Shown here piece after piece: positions 29,091-36,717 of a stretch of 64,000 nt of DNA. The number at the start of each line of letters is the position of its first letter. Position 1 is the stretch's first letter. Location: the NCBI RefSeq assembly GCF_900104475.1, contig NZ_FNJR01000016.1, forward strand, positions 1 to 64,000. Reading direction: 5' to 3'. Position numbers and translations under genes: made by a program. This DNA comes from Actinopolyspora xinjiangensis. Its GTDB lineage: Bacteria > Actinomycetota > Actinomycetes > Mycobacteriales > Pseudonocardiaceae. Below the pieces are notes generated by a model. It made no database searches. It was not told where the DNA came from and saw nothing but the letters and a program-made list of their open reading frames with translations.

Positions 29091-30413
29091 TCACACGGAC
29101 GAGTCGGCGGCACGCAGCGCCTCGACCAGCGCGCGGGCACCTTCGACCGCTTCCTCTTCGGTGAGGCTCAACGGAGGCGCGACGCGCAGCACGTTGCCCT
29201 CCAGTCCCCCCTTGCCGATCAGCAGACCGCGCTCGCGCGCCCGTTCGGTGACCAAGGCCGCCGTCTCGGGAGCGGGACCGCCGTCGGAACGAACGAGCTC
29301 GACCCCGAGCATCAGCCCCTTACCCCGGATCCCGCCCACCGAGGCCAGGGACTCCGCCGCCCGGAGTTCGGCACGCAGCACCGCACCGACCCGCCGCGCG
29401 TTCCCCCGCAGATCGTGACGTTGGTGGTAGTCGAGGTTGGCCAGTGCACCGGCGGCCGTCAGCGGACTTCCCCCGAAAGTGGAGATCGAGTTCGCCGCCA
29501 CGCTGTCCATGACCTCGCCCCGGGCGACGACCCCGGCTATCGGCAGACCGTTGCCGATGCCCTTGGCGAAGGTGACGACGTCCGGAGGCCCGTTGTCGGC
29601 GTGCGCCTGCCAGCCCCAGAAGTGCTCGCCGGTGCGTCCCCAACCGGTCTGCACCTCATCACTGACCCAGAGGATGCCGTGCCGGTCGAGCACTTCCCTG
29701 AAGCGCGCGAACAGGCCGTCGGGGGGAGCGGCGAAACCGCCGACGCCCTGGATCGGCTCGGCGATCAGACACGCCACGTTGCCGTGGAGCTGGTCGAGCG
29801 TGTCCTCCAGGTCGCGTACGCAGGCCTCGGTGAACTCCTCGTCGGTCAACCCCTCCAGCACGGTGCCGCGCCTGCGGCTGCCGTGGACGTAGCTGGTCTG
29901 CACCGGCGACAGGCTGCTCGGTGACCAGCTCCGGTTACCGGTCACGGCCAGCGAGGCGAACGAACGGCCGTGGTAGCTGTTGCGCAGCGCCAGGATCTGG
30001 TTGGAGGAACGGTAGCCCGTGGCCAGCAGCAGGGCGGTGTCGTTGGCCTCGGTTCCGCTGGTGGTGAAGAAGACCCTCGGGTCGTCCAGGCCCGACAGCT
30101 CGGCGATCCGCTCGGCCAGCTCCACCATCGGCCGGTTCAGGTACAACGTCGAGGAGTGCAGGATCCTGCCCGCCTGCTCGGACACCGCCTTGGTCACTTC
30201 CGGTACGGCGTGCCCGGTCATGGTCGTGAGGATACCGCCGAAGAAGTCGAGGTAGCGGTTGCCCTCGGCGTCCCACACGTGCCGGCCCGACCCGCTCTCG
30301 ATGTCGATCGGCTCGGAGTACATGGTCGACAGCCAGGACGGCATCACGGCGGCACGTCGCCGCGTCAGCCGCGCGTGCTCCCCGCCGTCGTCGAAGCCAG
30401 CTTCGGTGCTCAT
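29091..30413 (-). CDS. Class III PLP aminotransferase (AGXT2-like)
   Basis: A 440-aa fold-type I aminotransferase. It shows YLDFFGGILTTMTGHAVPEV, TSGTEANDTALLLAT, the PLP-ring Asp in LWVSDEVQTGWGRTGEHF, and the Schiff-base lysine in VTFAKGIGNGLPIAGV. The pattern matches the alanine-glyoxylate aminotransferase 2 branch; amino donors in this class include alanine, GABA, ornithine and beta-amino acids, so the substrate is open. The ATG at 30413 was chosen for GGGAG at correct spacing; an ATG at 30425 has its GGAGG touching the start codon. Confidence 0.87.
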   Translation of the reverse strand: MSTEAGFDDGGEHARLTRRRAAVMPSWLSTMYSEPIDIESGSGRHVWDAEGNRYLDFFGGILTTMTGHAVPEVTKAVSEQAGRILHSSTLYLNRPMVELAERIAELSGLDDPRVFFTTSGTEANDTALLLATGYRSSNQILALRNSYHGRSFASLAVTGNRSWSPSSLSPVQTSYVHGSRRRGTVLEGLTDEEFTEACVRDLEDTLDQLHGNVACLIAEPIQGVGGFAAPPDGLFARFREVLDRHGILWVSDEVQTGWGRTGEHFWGWQAHADNGPPDVVTFAKGIGNGLPIAGVVARGEVMDSVAANSISTFGGSPLTAAGALANLDYHQRHDLRGNARRVGAVLRAELRAAESLASVGGIRGKGLMLGVELVRSDGGPAPETAALVTERARERGLLIGKGGLEGNVLRVAPPLSLTEEEAVEGARALVEALRAADSSV

Positions 30414-30549
30414 CGTCGCTCCCATCCTCCGCGCCGCCGGTACGGCTGGCCGAACCACCTCTTCGGACCAGCGTGGTGTCGAACCTATGGGCGAAGCGGG
30501 GGCGGAGCAACACCGGGGCGGCGCGTCGAGCGGCCGGGAACGGCACGAG

Positions 30550-30936
30550 TTATTCGGGGGGTCGGCGCCTGCGGACCTCGTCCCGGGTGGCCCTGCGGAC
30601 CTCGCGGTACATCGCACGGGTCTCGCGCCCGATCCCCGGCGGGTAGCCGTGCTTGATCACGCGGTGTTCGCAGCTCTCCCCCATGGCGCTGATCGAGTAG
30701 AACAGCCCCACGAGCAGGCCGAGCGTCAGGGAGGAAAGCCGGATGTGGAGCGGACCGGGCAGCAACAGCACCACCACGCAGAAGGGGGCGAGCTGTGTCA
30801 GCGCCCTGAGGAGATGGCGAAGCACCCAGGTACGACAGGTCACGTCGTGCAGCACCCACTCGGCCAGGTGAGCGGGTAGCCTGCCACCGAACGTGTACCA
30901 GACCCACTGCGGGGCGTTGGGTCGGTGCTTGCCCAT
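30550..30936 (-). CDS. DUF5313 family membrane protein
   Basis: A 128-aa protein with a central hydrophobic hairpin (about residues 45-88). The N-terminal PQWVWYTFGGRLP and VLHDVTCRTWVLRHLLR, and the later CEHRVIKHGYPPG, are characteristic of the actinobacterial DUF5313 family, whose function is unknown. The C-terminal tail is basic and probably cytosolic. It stands alone between the aminotransferase and the tRNA gene. Confidence 0.82.
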   Translation of the reverse strand: MGKHRPNAPQWVWYTFGGRLPAHLAEWVLHDVTCRTWVLRHLLRALTQLAPFCVVVLLLPGPLHIRLSSLTLGLLVGLFYSISAMGESCEHRVIKHGYPPGIGRETRAMYREVRRATRDEVRRRRPPE

Positions 30937-31056
30937 CGCCCCGACGATAGCCCGCTCTCGAGGAAGCGCTCGTGACCGGAGGGGCGGGCACGAGCACCAC
31001 CCCCGTTTTCCGGGGCCGTGAGAGGTGGTGTAAGCTGATCACAGTTCAGCAGGAAA

Positions 31057-31133
31057 CGGGACGTGGCGCAGCTTGGTAGCGCACCTGACTGGGGGTCAGG
31101 GGGTCGTGGGTTCGAATCCCGCCGTCCCGACCA
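31057..31133 (+). tRNA. tRNA-Pro (anticodon GGG)
   Basis: A full cloverleaf can be drawn. The acceptor stem CGGGACG (31057-31063) pairs with CGTCCCG (31123-31129), followed by discriminator A and an encoded CCA (31131-31133). The D-arm contains GCGCAGCTTGGTAGCGC. The anticodon stem CCTGA/TCAGG encloses loop CTGGGGG, with GGG at 31091-31093. The T-arm contains GGTTCGAATCC. It reads proline codons CCC/CCT. Confidence 0.97.
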
Positions 31134-31141
31134 GCGGTGAG

Positions 31142-31183
31142 GCCCGCTGATCCGGCAAGTGGTGTCGGATCAGCGGGCTTTTT
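31142..31183 (+). terminator. Rho-independent terminator after tRNA-Pro
   Basis: A perfect 13-bp inverted repeat, GCCCGCTGATCCG (31142-31154) and its complement (31166-31178), with an 11-nt loop, followed by TTTTT. It starts 8 nt after the tRNA CCA end. Confidence 0.9.
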
Positions 31184-31225
31184 CGTTGCCTCCCGCCCAC
31201 AGCGGTGTCGGTCCGGGCAGGCACG

Positions 31226-31403
31226 TCACGGTGTCCGGAACCCGCGGAAGGTCACCGGCTTGCGGATCACGAAGCCGAGCCGCTCGTAGAGCGCGACGGC
31301 ACCGGTGTTGGACGCGACCGCGTGCAGGAACGGACGCTCGCCCCGGGACTCGATACGCACCACCAGCGCACGCACCAACCGGGCGGCGTAACCCCGCCCG
31401 CGC
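31226..31403 (-). pseudogene. Left 178-bp direct repeat: orphan 3' end of a GNAT gene
   Basis: This segment equals 34651-34828 with one mismatch (G31388 against A34813). On the minus strand it encodes the last 59 residues of the GNAT protein (from RGRGYAARLVRALVV to VTFRGFRTP and stop). Upstream of it on that strand the frame runs into unrelated island DNA, so this copy has no proper acetyltransferase N-terminus. Since tRNA-Pro and its terminator sit next to this copy, it marks the ancestral downstream end of the GNAT gene; the rest was displaced by 3.4 kb. Confidence 0.9.
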
Positions 31404-31436
31404 CCTTGGTTTCCAATCAACCTCGCAACACCCGAC

Positions 31437-31675
31437 ATGTGGGTAGGTGATGAAGCACAGGAGAGGCACTGTCGGGGACGCCCTAACGGCAAGAGGGCGC
31501 CCCCGGAGGTGAAGCAGAGGTTTCTCGGGCTGATAGACGAAGCATCAGTGAAGCCAGCCGCGTTGTCGGCATCAACCGCAGAACCGAACAAGAGTGGATC
31601 AGTGGGGGTAGTGAGCGCGTAAGGACTACGAAGCCGGGCCGAAATGCAGTTCTGACTGCGGTTCAGCCGCTCGTT
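31437..31675 (+). pseudogene. Remnant of an IS30-like transposase N-terminus
   Basis: One frame reads RGRPNGKRAPPEVKQRFLGL followed by IDEA. A second frame then continues EASRVVGINRRTEQEWISGG and on for some codons. Joined by a small frameshift near 31535-31545, they give the helix-turn-helix start of an actinobacterial IS30-type transposase. The catalytic part is absent. This indicates past transposition at the left edge of the island. Family assignment is by remembered pattern only. Confidence 0.55.
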
Positions 31676-31731
31676 GGCACGCGAGCCGGCGCATCCGGAG
31701 ATCTTCAAGTGAGAAGACCGTCCCCTTCTTA

Positions 31732-32148
31732 TCAGTGCAACCACGTCTTATTACTGTAGTCCGTATCATCGAAATCTTCATCGTCTTGCACGCCAGAAGC
31801 AGTTTCCCTCGAGAGATCCTTCCCTAGCTCCGAGAGTTGATTCTCACCAGCGCGCGCGAGCCTATCGAGCTCCTCGCTGTCCATCGAGGAAATTTCCATT
31901 GAAGCTTTTTCGACCTGAGAGTCCAGCACCCTTGAGAACAAGTCGGATTGACTTGCCTCACGCAGGCTTCGCTTTCCTGCGATAACCTCATCGGCCATTT
32001 CTTTAAATTCACTGTCGTTAGTCTTGTCACGAATAATTCGCAACGAATTCCTGAGGTGTCGCGACAGCCCGACATCACCGCGGGCTACGTCCATCATCGG
32101 CTCTTGGTCTTGACCTGACAACTCACACTCCAGGGTGATCGTAATCAT
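31732..32148 (-). CDS. Small acidic helical protein, third gene of type VII-like set
   Basis: About 138 aa, acidic, predicted all-helical, with no membrane segment or known motif (central LSRHLRNSLRIIRDKTNDSE and SMEISSMDSEELDRLARAGE). It ends in an acidic tail (DDEDFDDTDYSN). The start is uncertain: the ATG at 32148 lies 26 nt inside the preceding gene with a poor ribosome site, and a TTG beside that gene's stop has GGAG at good spacing. Position after two WXG100/EspC-like genes suggests a chaperone or accessory protein for them, by context only. Confidence 0.62.
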   Translation of the reverse strand: MITITLECELSGQDQEPMMDVARGDVGLSRHLRNSLRIIRDKTNDSEFKEMADEVIAGKRSLREASQSDLFSRVLDSQVEKASMEISSMDSEELDRLARAGENQLSELGKDLSRETASGVQDDEDFDDTDYSNKTWLH

Positions 32149-32842
32149 TTTCAGGAAGTACGTGCTTCTCAATATCCTTGAGCGCTGAGGCGTAACCGGC
32201 GACCACACCTACGGTGGCTTGAACAGAATTCCATGCAACGGTGTGAGCCTGGAGTGCTTGCCCCGCCACTCCCATCGCTTTCGTCAAAGTAGCAGCAAAC
32301 GCCGCTCCAGCAGCTACCGATCCGACCACGTTCCATCCGTTCAACGCTGCAGCAGCAAGTTCTAAACCCATTGCGATAGCATAGTCGAGAAGCATGTCCA
32401 AAAATCCTTTAATGGCCTTTGCTGTCTCGTACATTCCAGTGGCCATCTGATCGAACTGCTGACTCAGACCGTCAAGTGTCTCTTGTTGCTCCTTTACCGT
32501 TTTAGCCAGATCCTCAAAATAAGTTCTGGCCTGATCCGCAGCAACACCTTCCCAATCATGGGAAACATCCTGCATCGCATCATTAATCTCTTGGGCAAAT
32601 TCAGCATTGAATTTTTTCAGATTTCCGAGTGCGATACCGGCTTGCTGAACAACCTCCCAGTCGCCGGAGAACTGCTCGGAAACCCACTCTCCAGGGTTAA
32701 ACCCGAGCGCTAAATCAAAAGCTCTGCCGGTCCAGTATGAAACGCTTATGTACTGACTAGCACCTATGACGTTTTCCGCAAGATCAGGAATCGGGTCGGA
32801 CGGTGTCGGTTCAGACAGGGCAGATGATGGTTCCCTAACCAT
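32123..32842 (-). CDS. WXG100-type secreted protein with C-terminal hydrophobic region
   Basis: A 239-aa protein. The centre forms a helical hairpin with a W-x-G turn: DVSHDWEGVAADQARTYFED, followed by a second helix with QQETLDGLSQQFDQM. This is the WXG100/ESAT-6-like fold used by type VII (ESX) substrates. The C-terminal third has Ala/Gly-rich hydrophobic stretches (VVGSVAAGAAFAATLTKAMG). The ATG at 32842 follows GAGGT. It lies 10 nt after the EspC-like gene, so the two products probably pair and are exported by an ESX machine encoded elsewhere; no ATPase or membrane component is in the window. Confidence 0.75.
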   Translation of the reverse strand: MVREPSSALSEPTPSDPIPDLAENVIGASQYISVSYWTGRAFDLALGFNPGEWVSEQFSGDWEVVQQAGIALGNLKKFNAEFAQEINDAMQDVSHDWEGVAADQARTYFEDLAKTVKEQQETLDGLSQQFDQMATGMYETAKAIKGFLDMLLDYAIAMGLELAAAALNGWNVVGSVAAGAAFAATLTKAMGVAGQALQAHTVAWNSVQATVGVVAGYASALKDIEKHVLPENDYDHPGV

Positions 32843-32852
32843 AGAAGTGACC

Positions 32853-33176
32853 TCAGTCGGTTTTCCTGTAGGAGCTGTCCAGGCGTGCCGCCTCGCCCCG
32901 ATCTGTCTGTTCATATAAATTAGCGGCCTTTTCTACCTGGGCAGCCGCAGAGCGTTGAACTTCCGCCAACCGCTGATAATTGCTGACCAATGACCGCTTA
33001 GCGTCTTCTGCGGCTTCAACCGCAGCGATAAACATCCTGCCTTCGGAGTACCCAAACGATAGCCATTCTTCACAATACGATTGAGCGATCCGAGAATCAT
33101 CAACCAAGCTGTTCAATCTTTCACTGAACCCTTGAACACTTTCAGGGTTGACCCTAAAGTTCATAAACTTTCCCAT
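32853..33176 (-). CDS. EspC-like type VII secretion target protein
   Basis: A 107-aa all-helical protein starting MGKFMNFRVNPESVQGFSER, the N-terminal pattern (F-x-V-x-P-E then a long helix) of EspC-type ESX-associated proteins, with a second helix AAEDAKRSLVSNYQRLAEVQ. Such proteins form hairpin bundles and leave the cell through type VII secretion. It is the first gene of the island operon. Starts at 33176 (AGGA upstream), 33164 or 33191 (TTG) are all possible. Confidence 0.75.
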   Translation of the reverse strand: MGKFMNFRVNPESVQGFSERLNSLVDDSRIAQSYCEEWLSFGYSEGRMFIAAVEAAEDAKRSLVSNYQRLAEVQRSAAAQVEKAANLYEQTDRGEAARLDSSYRKTD

Positions 33177-33287
33177 GTTTCCTGCTGACAAGAAATATAC
33201 ATCATTGGCAACCTATCACACACCTGGTACTCTCCTACAGAGAACCCCACCAGGAAACAGTAACGGTTTGGTGACACCGGAGGAAAG

Positions 33288-33818
33288 ATGGAGCGACGAC
33301 AAGAAATAGCCTTGCCAGCGGATACAGTGGAAAAACCAGACAGTTTACCATCGTACTGCGTTCGGCATGGACGCCATATGGTCCAGCGGCGAGACTTTGT
33401 GCTCCAGTCACGCGCTAAGCCGCAAGGAAATCGTTTCATGAGCGCCAATCCTCTCGGCATGGCTGGCCGGCTGGGCGAAAAAGCAAGAAAAACGCAGATC
33501 ATAGGAGTGCGGGACTGGCCACTCTGCGACCGGTGCATGCGAACGCGCAAGATCCTGTTCGTGCTTACGCAGCTCATGTTCTGGCCTGCTCTCGTGTTGA
33601 TTCCCGGTGTACTCATCGCACGTCTTGTTATCGGCCACCCGAGCGGCGTGCTCGGCGGATTTCTAGGACTCGGATTCGTCCTGCTTTTCAGTTCACCTTT
33701 CGTTTTCTACGCAGCTTCCATGACTCGTTTGGTGCAAGCCCGTGCTTCCGAAGACGGAGCATCAGTAATCGTGAACCGACCTCATCGAAATTTTTCTGAC
33801 GAGGCCGTGGACAGCTGA
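33288..33818 (+). CDS. Membrane protein with two cysteine pairs, divergent from the type VII-like set
   Basis: A 176-aa protein. The soluble N-terminal half contains SYCVRHGRHM and LCDRCMRTR, spaced histidine and cysteine residues that could bind zinc. Two strong membrane helices follow (about residues 93-115 and 118-142), then a charged C-terminus. The start has GGAGG 4 nt upstream. It is divergent from the EspC-like gene with a 111-bp gap. I do not recognise a named family; its place suggests an immunity, anchoring or accessory role for the secreted proteins, by context only. Confidence 0.7.
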   Translation: MERRQEIALPADTVEKPDSLPSYCVRHGRHMVQRRDFVLQSRAKPQGNRFMSANPLGMAGRLGEKARKTQIIGVRDWPLCDRCMRTRKILFVLTQLMFWPALVLIPGVLIARLVIGHPSGVLGGFLGLGFVLLFSSPFVFYAASMTRLVQARASEDGASVIVNRPHRNFSDEAVDS

Positions 33819-34650
33819 TTGAAACAGAAAAAGAATAAACACTGACAACGCGCTGGCAACAGTGATCTACCGACTAACAGTCAAGGCTCACCCCACAGGA
33901 CTGCACAGGTGTATTGGCACGATATCCTTCGAAGCGCTAAGTGAAACCGATCCGCACACAGATTCTGAGAAGGTTTCGGTGACGGCCACTACCAGTCATC
34001 ATCTGGGACTGCGCTCCAAACACCTCCCATGACCACACAAAATACTCAAGGCAGGGCAAGGGAGAAGTTTCTGTACACCTTCGAATCGCCCTCCGCCCTG
34101 TCCAAGCCTCGGGAGACCCGATGCACTACTTCACAGGCTCTGCCCTGAGAGACAGTGAAAGAGTACAATGTTGGTGCACGCGACCAGCGACTGATTGATT
34201 CCATCCTGGATGGGATTCCGCTCCCGCCGCCGGATACTCAAAACCGAGAACATTGGATTGTCAGAGCTACTTGACAATTTAATTCCTGCTGTGCGCGCAC
34301 TGGTTCTGGGTGCCCACCGATCCCCCTGACAAAACAAGGACCACGGGACGGAGGACGAGTGCGCGTCGATCGTCTGAGAACCATGACGCGCCAGGGCAGC
34401 GGGCTTCTTTCGTTGTTCTTATCCCCTCGGCGCTGGTGCCGATCCACCACGCTTCAGTACGTGGACAGTGCGTAGACCGCTGTTTTCCGAGTACTGACAG
34501 GGCTGTCCGGTTTCTCGTCTCGACCTCTGCTGACGATCGCCGATTCGGCGGCCAAACCGCGGAGCCCCCGGTGCCCCGGACCGCTCTCAGTAGCACTGGT
34601 TTCGGGAGCACGGCCCCTGGGCTGATGTTCCGCCGAGATACGACAAGGAC
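33819..34650. other. Right part of the island, no intact gene
   Basis: About 830 bp without a convincing intact gene. It contains one short coding-like peptide (34155-34274, listed separately). The rest (33819-34150 and 34275-34650) shows only short, motif-free frames and looks like decayed DNA. A minus-strand frame at 34279-34611 has composition typical of chance. Confidence 0.5.
34155..34274 (+). pseudogene. Short fragment resembling the DUF262 (GmrSD/ParB-like) N-terminus
   Basis: A 39-codon frame reads VKEYNVGARDQRLIDSILDG followed by IPLPPPDTQNREHW, then soon a stop. The LIDSILDGIPLPP part resembles the conserved start of DUF262 proteins of restriction/defence systems, where a motif near the first helix reads LIxSILxGxPIPP. 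Nothing downstream continues the domain. The match is short and based on pattern memory, so this is tentative. Confidence 0.3.
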
Positions 34651-34828
34651 TCACGGTGTCCGGAACCCGCGGAAGGTCACCGGCTTGCGGATCACGAAGC
34701 CGAGCCGCTCGTAGAGCGCGACGGCACCGGTGTTGGACGCGACCGCGTGCAGGAACGGACGCTCGCCCCGGGACTCGATACGCACCACCAGCGCACGCAC
34801 CAACCGGGCGGCATAACCCCGCCCGCGC
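34651..34828. repeat. Right 178-bp direct repeat flanking the island
   Basis: Matches 31226-31403 at constant offset 3425 with one mismatch. Identity ends sharply at both sides: C34650 versus G31225 and G34829 versus C31404. It lies inside the 3' end of the intact GNAT gene. Confidence 0.93.
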
Positions 34829-35355
34829 GCCTCGGGAGCGGTGCAGACCGCGCTGATCTCGGTCCAGCCCGGTGGGCGGAGCCGTTCGCCCGCCATCGCG
34901 ACCAGAGCGCCGTTCTCCCGAACTCCCAGGTAGGTGCCGAGCTCGTGGGTCCGGGGCCGGAACGGCCCCGGAGCGGTCCGCGCGGTGAGGTCGAGCATCT
35001 CCGGAACGTCCTCGGCACCCAGCTGCAGCACGGCCGGGTCTCCTTCGGCACCAGCGCGCTCGACTCGACCGTCACCGGGCCGGATCATCTGGAGACCTTC
35101 CAGTGAGAAGACCGGCTCCCAGTCGGCGGGTGGAGCCGCCGGGCAGCTGAACATGTCGGCCAGTCCCTCGCGACCGAGCAACCGCGCCAGGTCCGCCCAC
35201 GCCGCCTGCCCCGGATCGGGAGGTAACGCGCAGAAGGTGGCGACCTCCGGCTGGTAGGTGGCGGCCCGGCCGACTCGACGGGCCAGGTGCGCGTGATGCC
35301 CGCGCAGCGACTCACCGACCGGGTCGTCGAGTACCTCCGCGTCGTGGTCGACCAT
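34651..35355 (-). CDS. GNAT N-acetyltransferase (FR47-like)
   Basis: A 234-aa protein. The C-terminal half is a GNAT domain: ISAVCTAPEARGRGYAARLV (acetyl-CoA pyrophosphate loop R-G-x-G-Y-A), HAVASNTGAVALYERLGF and the final strand. The N-terminal 90 residues are family-specific. It acetylates an unknown amine from acetyl-CoA. The ATG at 35355 follows GAGGAGGGG. Its last 178 bp are repeated beyond the island, so the intact gene was rebuilt or retained when the island entered. Confidence 0.85.
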   Translation of the reverse strand: MVDHDAEVLDDPVGESLRGHHAHLARRVGRAATYQPEVATFCALPPDPGQAAWADLARLLGREGLADMFSCPAAPPADWEPVFSLEGLQMIRPGDGRVERAGAEGDPAVLQLGAEDVPEMLDLTARTAPGPFRPRTHELGTYLGVRENGALVAMAGERLRPPGWTEISAVCTAPEARGRGYAARLVRALVVRIESRGERPFLHAVASNTGAVALYERLGFVIRKPVTFRGFRTP

Positions 35356-35637
35356 CGTGATGCCCCTCCTCAGTGTGAGCCGGGAACCCGCGGCCCCTTC
35401 CCCGGAGCATCCCACTGGGCGCTCCCCTCCCCTCCGGAGCCCCGGGAAGCTGGTCGTGGCGGAAATCGTCGTGCTGGGGGCGACGAATCGGAAGGGGTGA
35501 ACACGACGACAGCCTGACCGGAGTGAACGACCTCACCCCCGATTCGCCGATGCCACCGCCCGTCCCACCCCACGAGATTGACTTCGAGTTCGATCGAAGT
35601 CCTAACCTCGGTCCGATTCCGTTCGAAGGAGCAGCGC

Positions 35638-36060
35638 ATGACCACGAAGATCCGCCCACGACTGGACGATCCGGCAGCACGGGAAGTGGCCGAGCAGGCG
35701 GTGGAGCGATTCACCGCCCAGCTGCAGCGGGGCCTGGACACCTACGACGCCGAGCTCTACGACAGCGACTTCGCGGCGGACGTGCTGTGGGGCAGTCCCT
35801 ACGGGGAGACCCTGGACGATGCCGAGGAGCTGCTCGACACGCATCGCGTGCTCATGGCGACGGAGGCGGCGCCACCCTCGCGGTTCGAGGTCGTGCGGGT
35901 CACCGCTCCGGCTCCCGGCGTGGCGATCGCGCACATCCGCCGCCGGGCGCTCGACGAGACGGGCTTCTCCGAGATGGCGCTGTACACCCTGATCGAACGG
36001 GACGGGCGGTGGTGGCTGGCCGCCGCGCAGAACACGCCGATCGTCGAGCCGCACGCCTGA
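35638..36060 (+). CDS. SnoaL-like/SgcJ-type NTF2-fold protein
   Basis: A 140-aa protein with the NTF2-like pattern of the SgcJ/EcaC group: an N-terminal helix (REVAEQAVERFTAQLQRGLD), DSDFAADVLWGSPYG, strands around RFEVVRVTAP and a final FSEMALYTLIERDGRWWLAA. Members include small enzymes and binding proteins; the function here is unknown. The ATG at 35638 follows GAAGGAG. It appears to be a single-gene unit. Confidence 0.75.
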   Translation: MTTKIRPRLDDPAAREVAEQAVERFTAQLQRGLDTYDAELYDSDFAADVLWGSPYGETLDDAEELLDTHRVLMATEAAPPSRFEVVRVTAPAPGVAIAHIRRRALDETGFSEMALYTLIERDGRWWLAAAQNTPIVEPHA

Positions 36061-36240
36061 GCAATCACCGCACTCCGACCGAGGGAACGGACAACCGCGC
36101 GGTCACGACCGCTGTGGACCGAACAGCGATTTTCCGAAAGGTTCCCTGCGGCTGTCCGACCCCAGGTGAATACCGGTGAACGCGTCGTCGAGCACGAATC
36201 CGCGGCGACGACGCGTTACTCCGGGCGACGCCGCATCGGC

Positions 36241-36546
36241 TCACGTATCCGACAACCAGACCAGTCGGAGCTCGCGAGCCATCCCCAACACCTCGCACGC
36301 GCTCTCGGCGGAGCCGAAACTTCCCCGCATCCGCCCCGACGCGCCGAACACTTCGGCGTGCTCCTCCAGGGCGATCCCCCACGCGAAGATCTCGGCGTCG
36401 CCACGCTCCCCCATCTCCTCGACCAGCGCGAACACGCGCGGCGCCTGCTCGCGAACAAAGCTCTCCACCAGCGCGGCGAACTCGGCTTCGTCTCCCAGCG
36501 GCTCAGCCGGTGCGTGCTCCGCCGCGAGGATCTCGTTGTCGCTCAT
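36241..36546 (-). CDS. Small acidic protein beside an XRE/DUF397 pair
   Basis: A 101-aa acidic protein (MSDNEILAAEHAPAEPLGDE, then FVREQAPRVFALVEEMGERG). It has no membrane segment or recognised domain and is mostly helical. The start follows a strong AGGAGG. It is divergent from the XRE regulator across a region with a perfect inverted repeat. Small proteins of this kind commonly sit next to XRE-DUF397 pairs in actinomycetes and may be the regulated partner; this is by context. Confidence 0.68.
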   Translation of the reverse strand: MSDNEILAAEHAPAEPLGDEAEFAALVESFVREQAPRVFALVEEMGERGDAEIFAWGIALEEHAEVFGASGRMRGSFGSAESACEVLGMARELRLVWLSDT

Positions 36547-36614
36547 GACTACCTCCTGACCTGAGAAGTCTTCTGACGTGCACCGAAGCGGACGGTGATC
36601 ACCGCTTCGGTTGT

Positions 36615-36640
36615 TGTTAACTATATTTTTTGAGTTAACA
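36615..36640. promoter_or_regulatory. Inverted repeat TGTTAAC-N12-GTTAACA, likely XRE operator/promoter
   Basis: Perfect 7-bp arms at 36615-36621 and 36634-36640 around an AT-rich spacer (TATATTTTTTGA). The site lies in the 171-bp gap between two divergent genes and about 80 bp before the XRE start. It is by far the most AT-rich spot nearby, fitting a promoter overlapped by an operator for the adjacent regulator. Confidence 0.55.
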
Positions 36641-36717
36641 TCATGCGATCACTCGATCGAGTACTACCGCGATCGGGCAGACTACGGGGCGGTGAAGCAC
36701 ATCGGAGGAGTCAGCGA

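Larger units (their letters stand above)
31404..34650. mobile_element. 3.2-kb acquired island with type VII secretion-type genes
   Basis: DNA between the two 178-bp direct repeats. It is visibly less GC-rich than its flanks (for example 31740-32850 and 33160-34300), uses more A/T-ending codons and carries genes unrelated to the neighbours. It holds an IS30-like transposase remnant, a three-gene minus-strand set of type VII secretion-type proteins, a divergent membrane protein, and decayed sequence at the right end. No integrase is present. The repeat arrangement is what a single crossover of a circular molecule carrying a GNAT fragment would leave; site-specific integration in the GNAT 3' end is the other reading. 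Confidence 0.75.

Noticed and set aside
31226-31744. 172-codon minus-strand frame ending in a GNAT tail
   Set aside because: Only the last 59 codons are GNAT-like, from the duplicated repeat; the rest is antisense to the transposase remnant, so it is a chance fusion rather than a gene.
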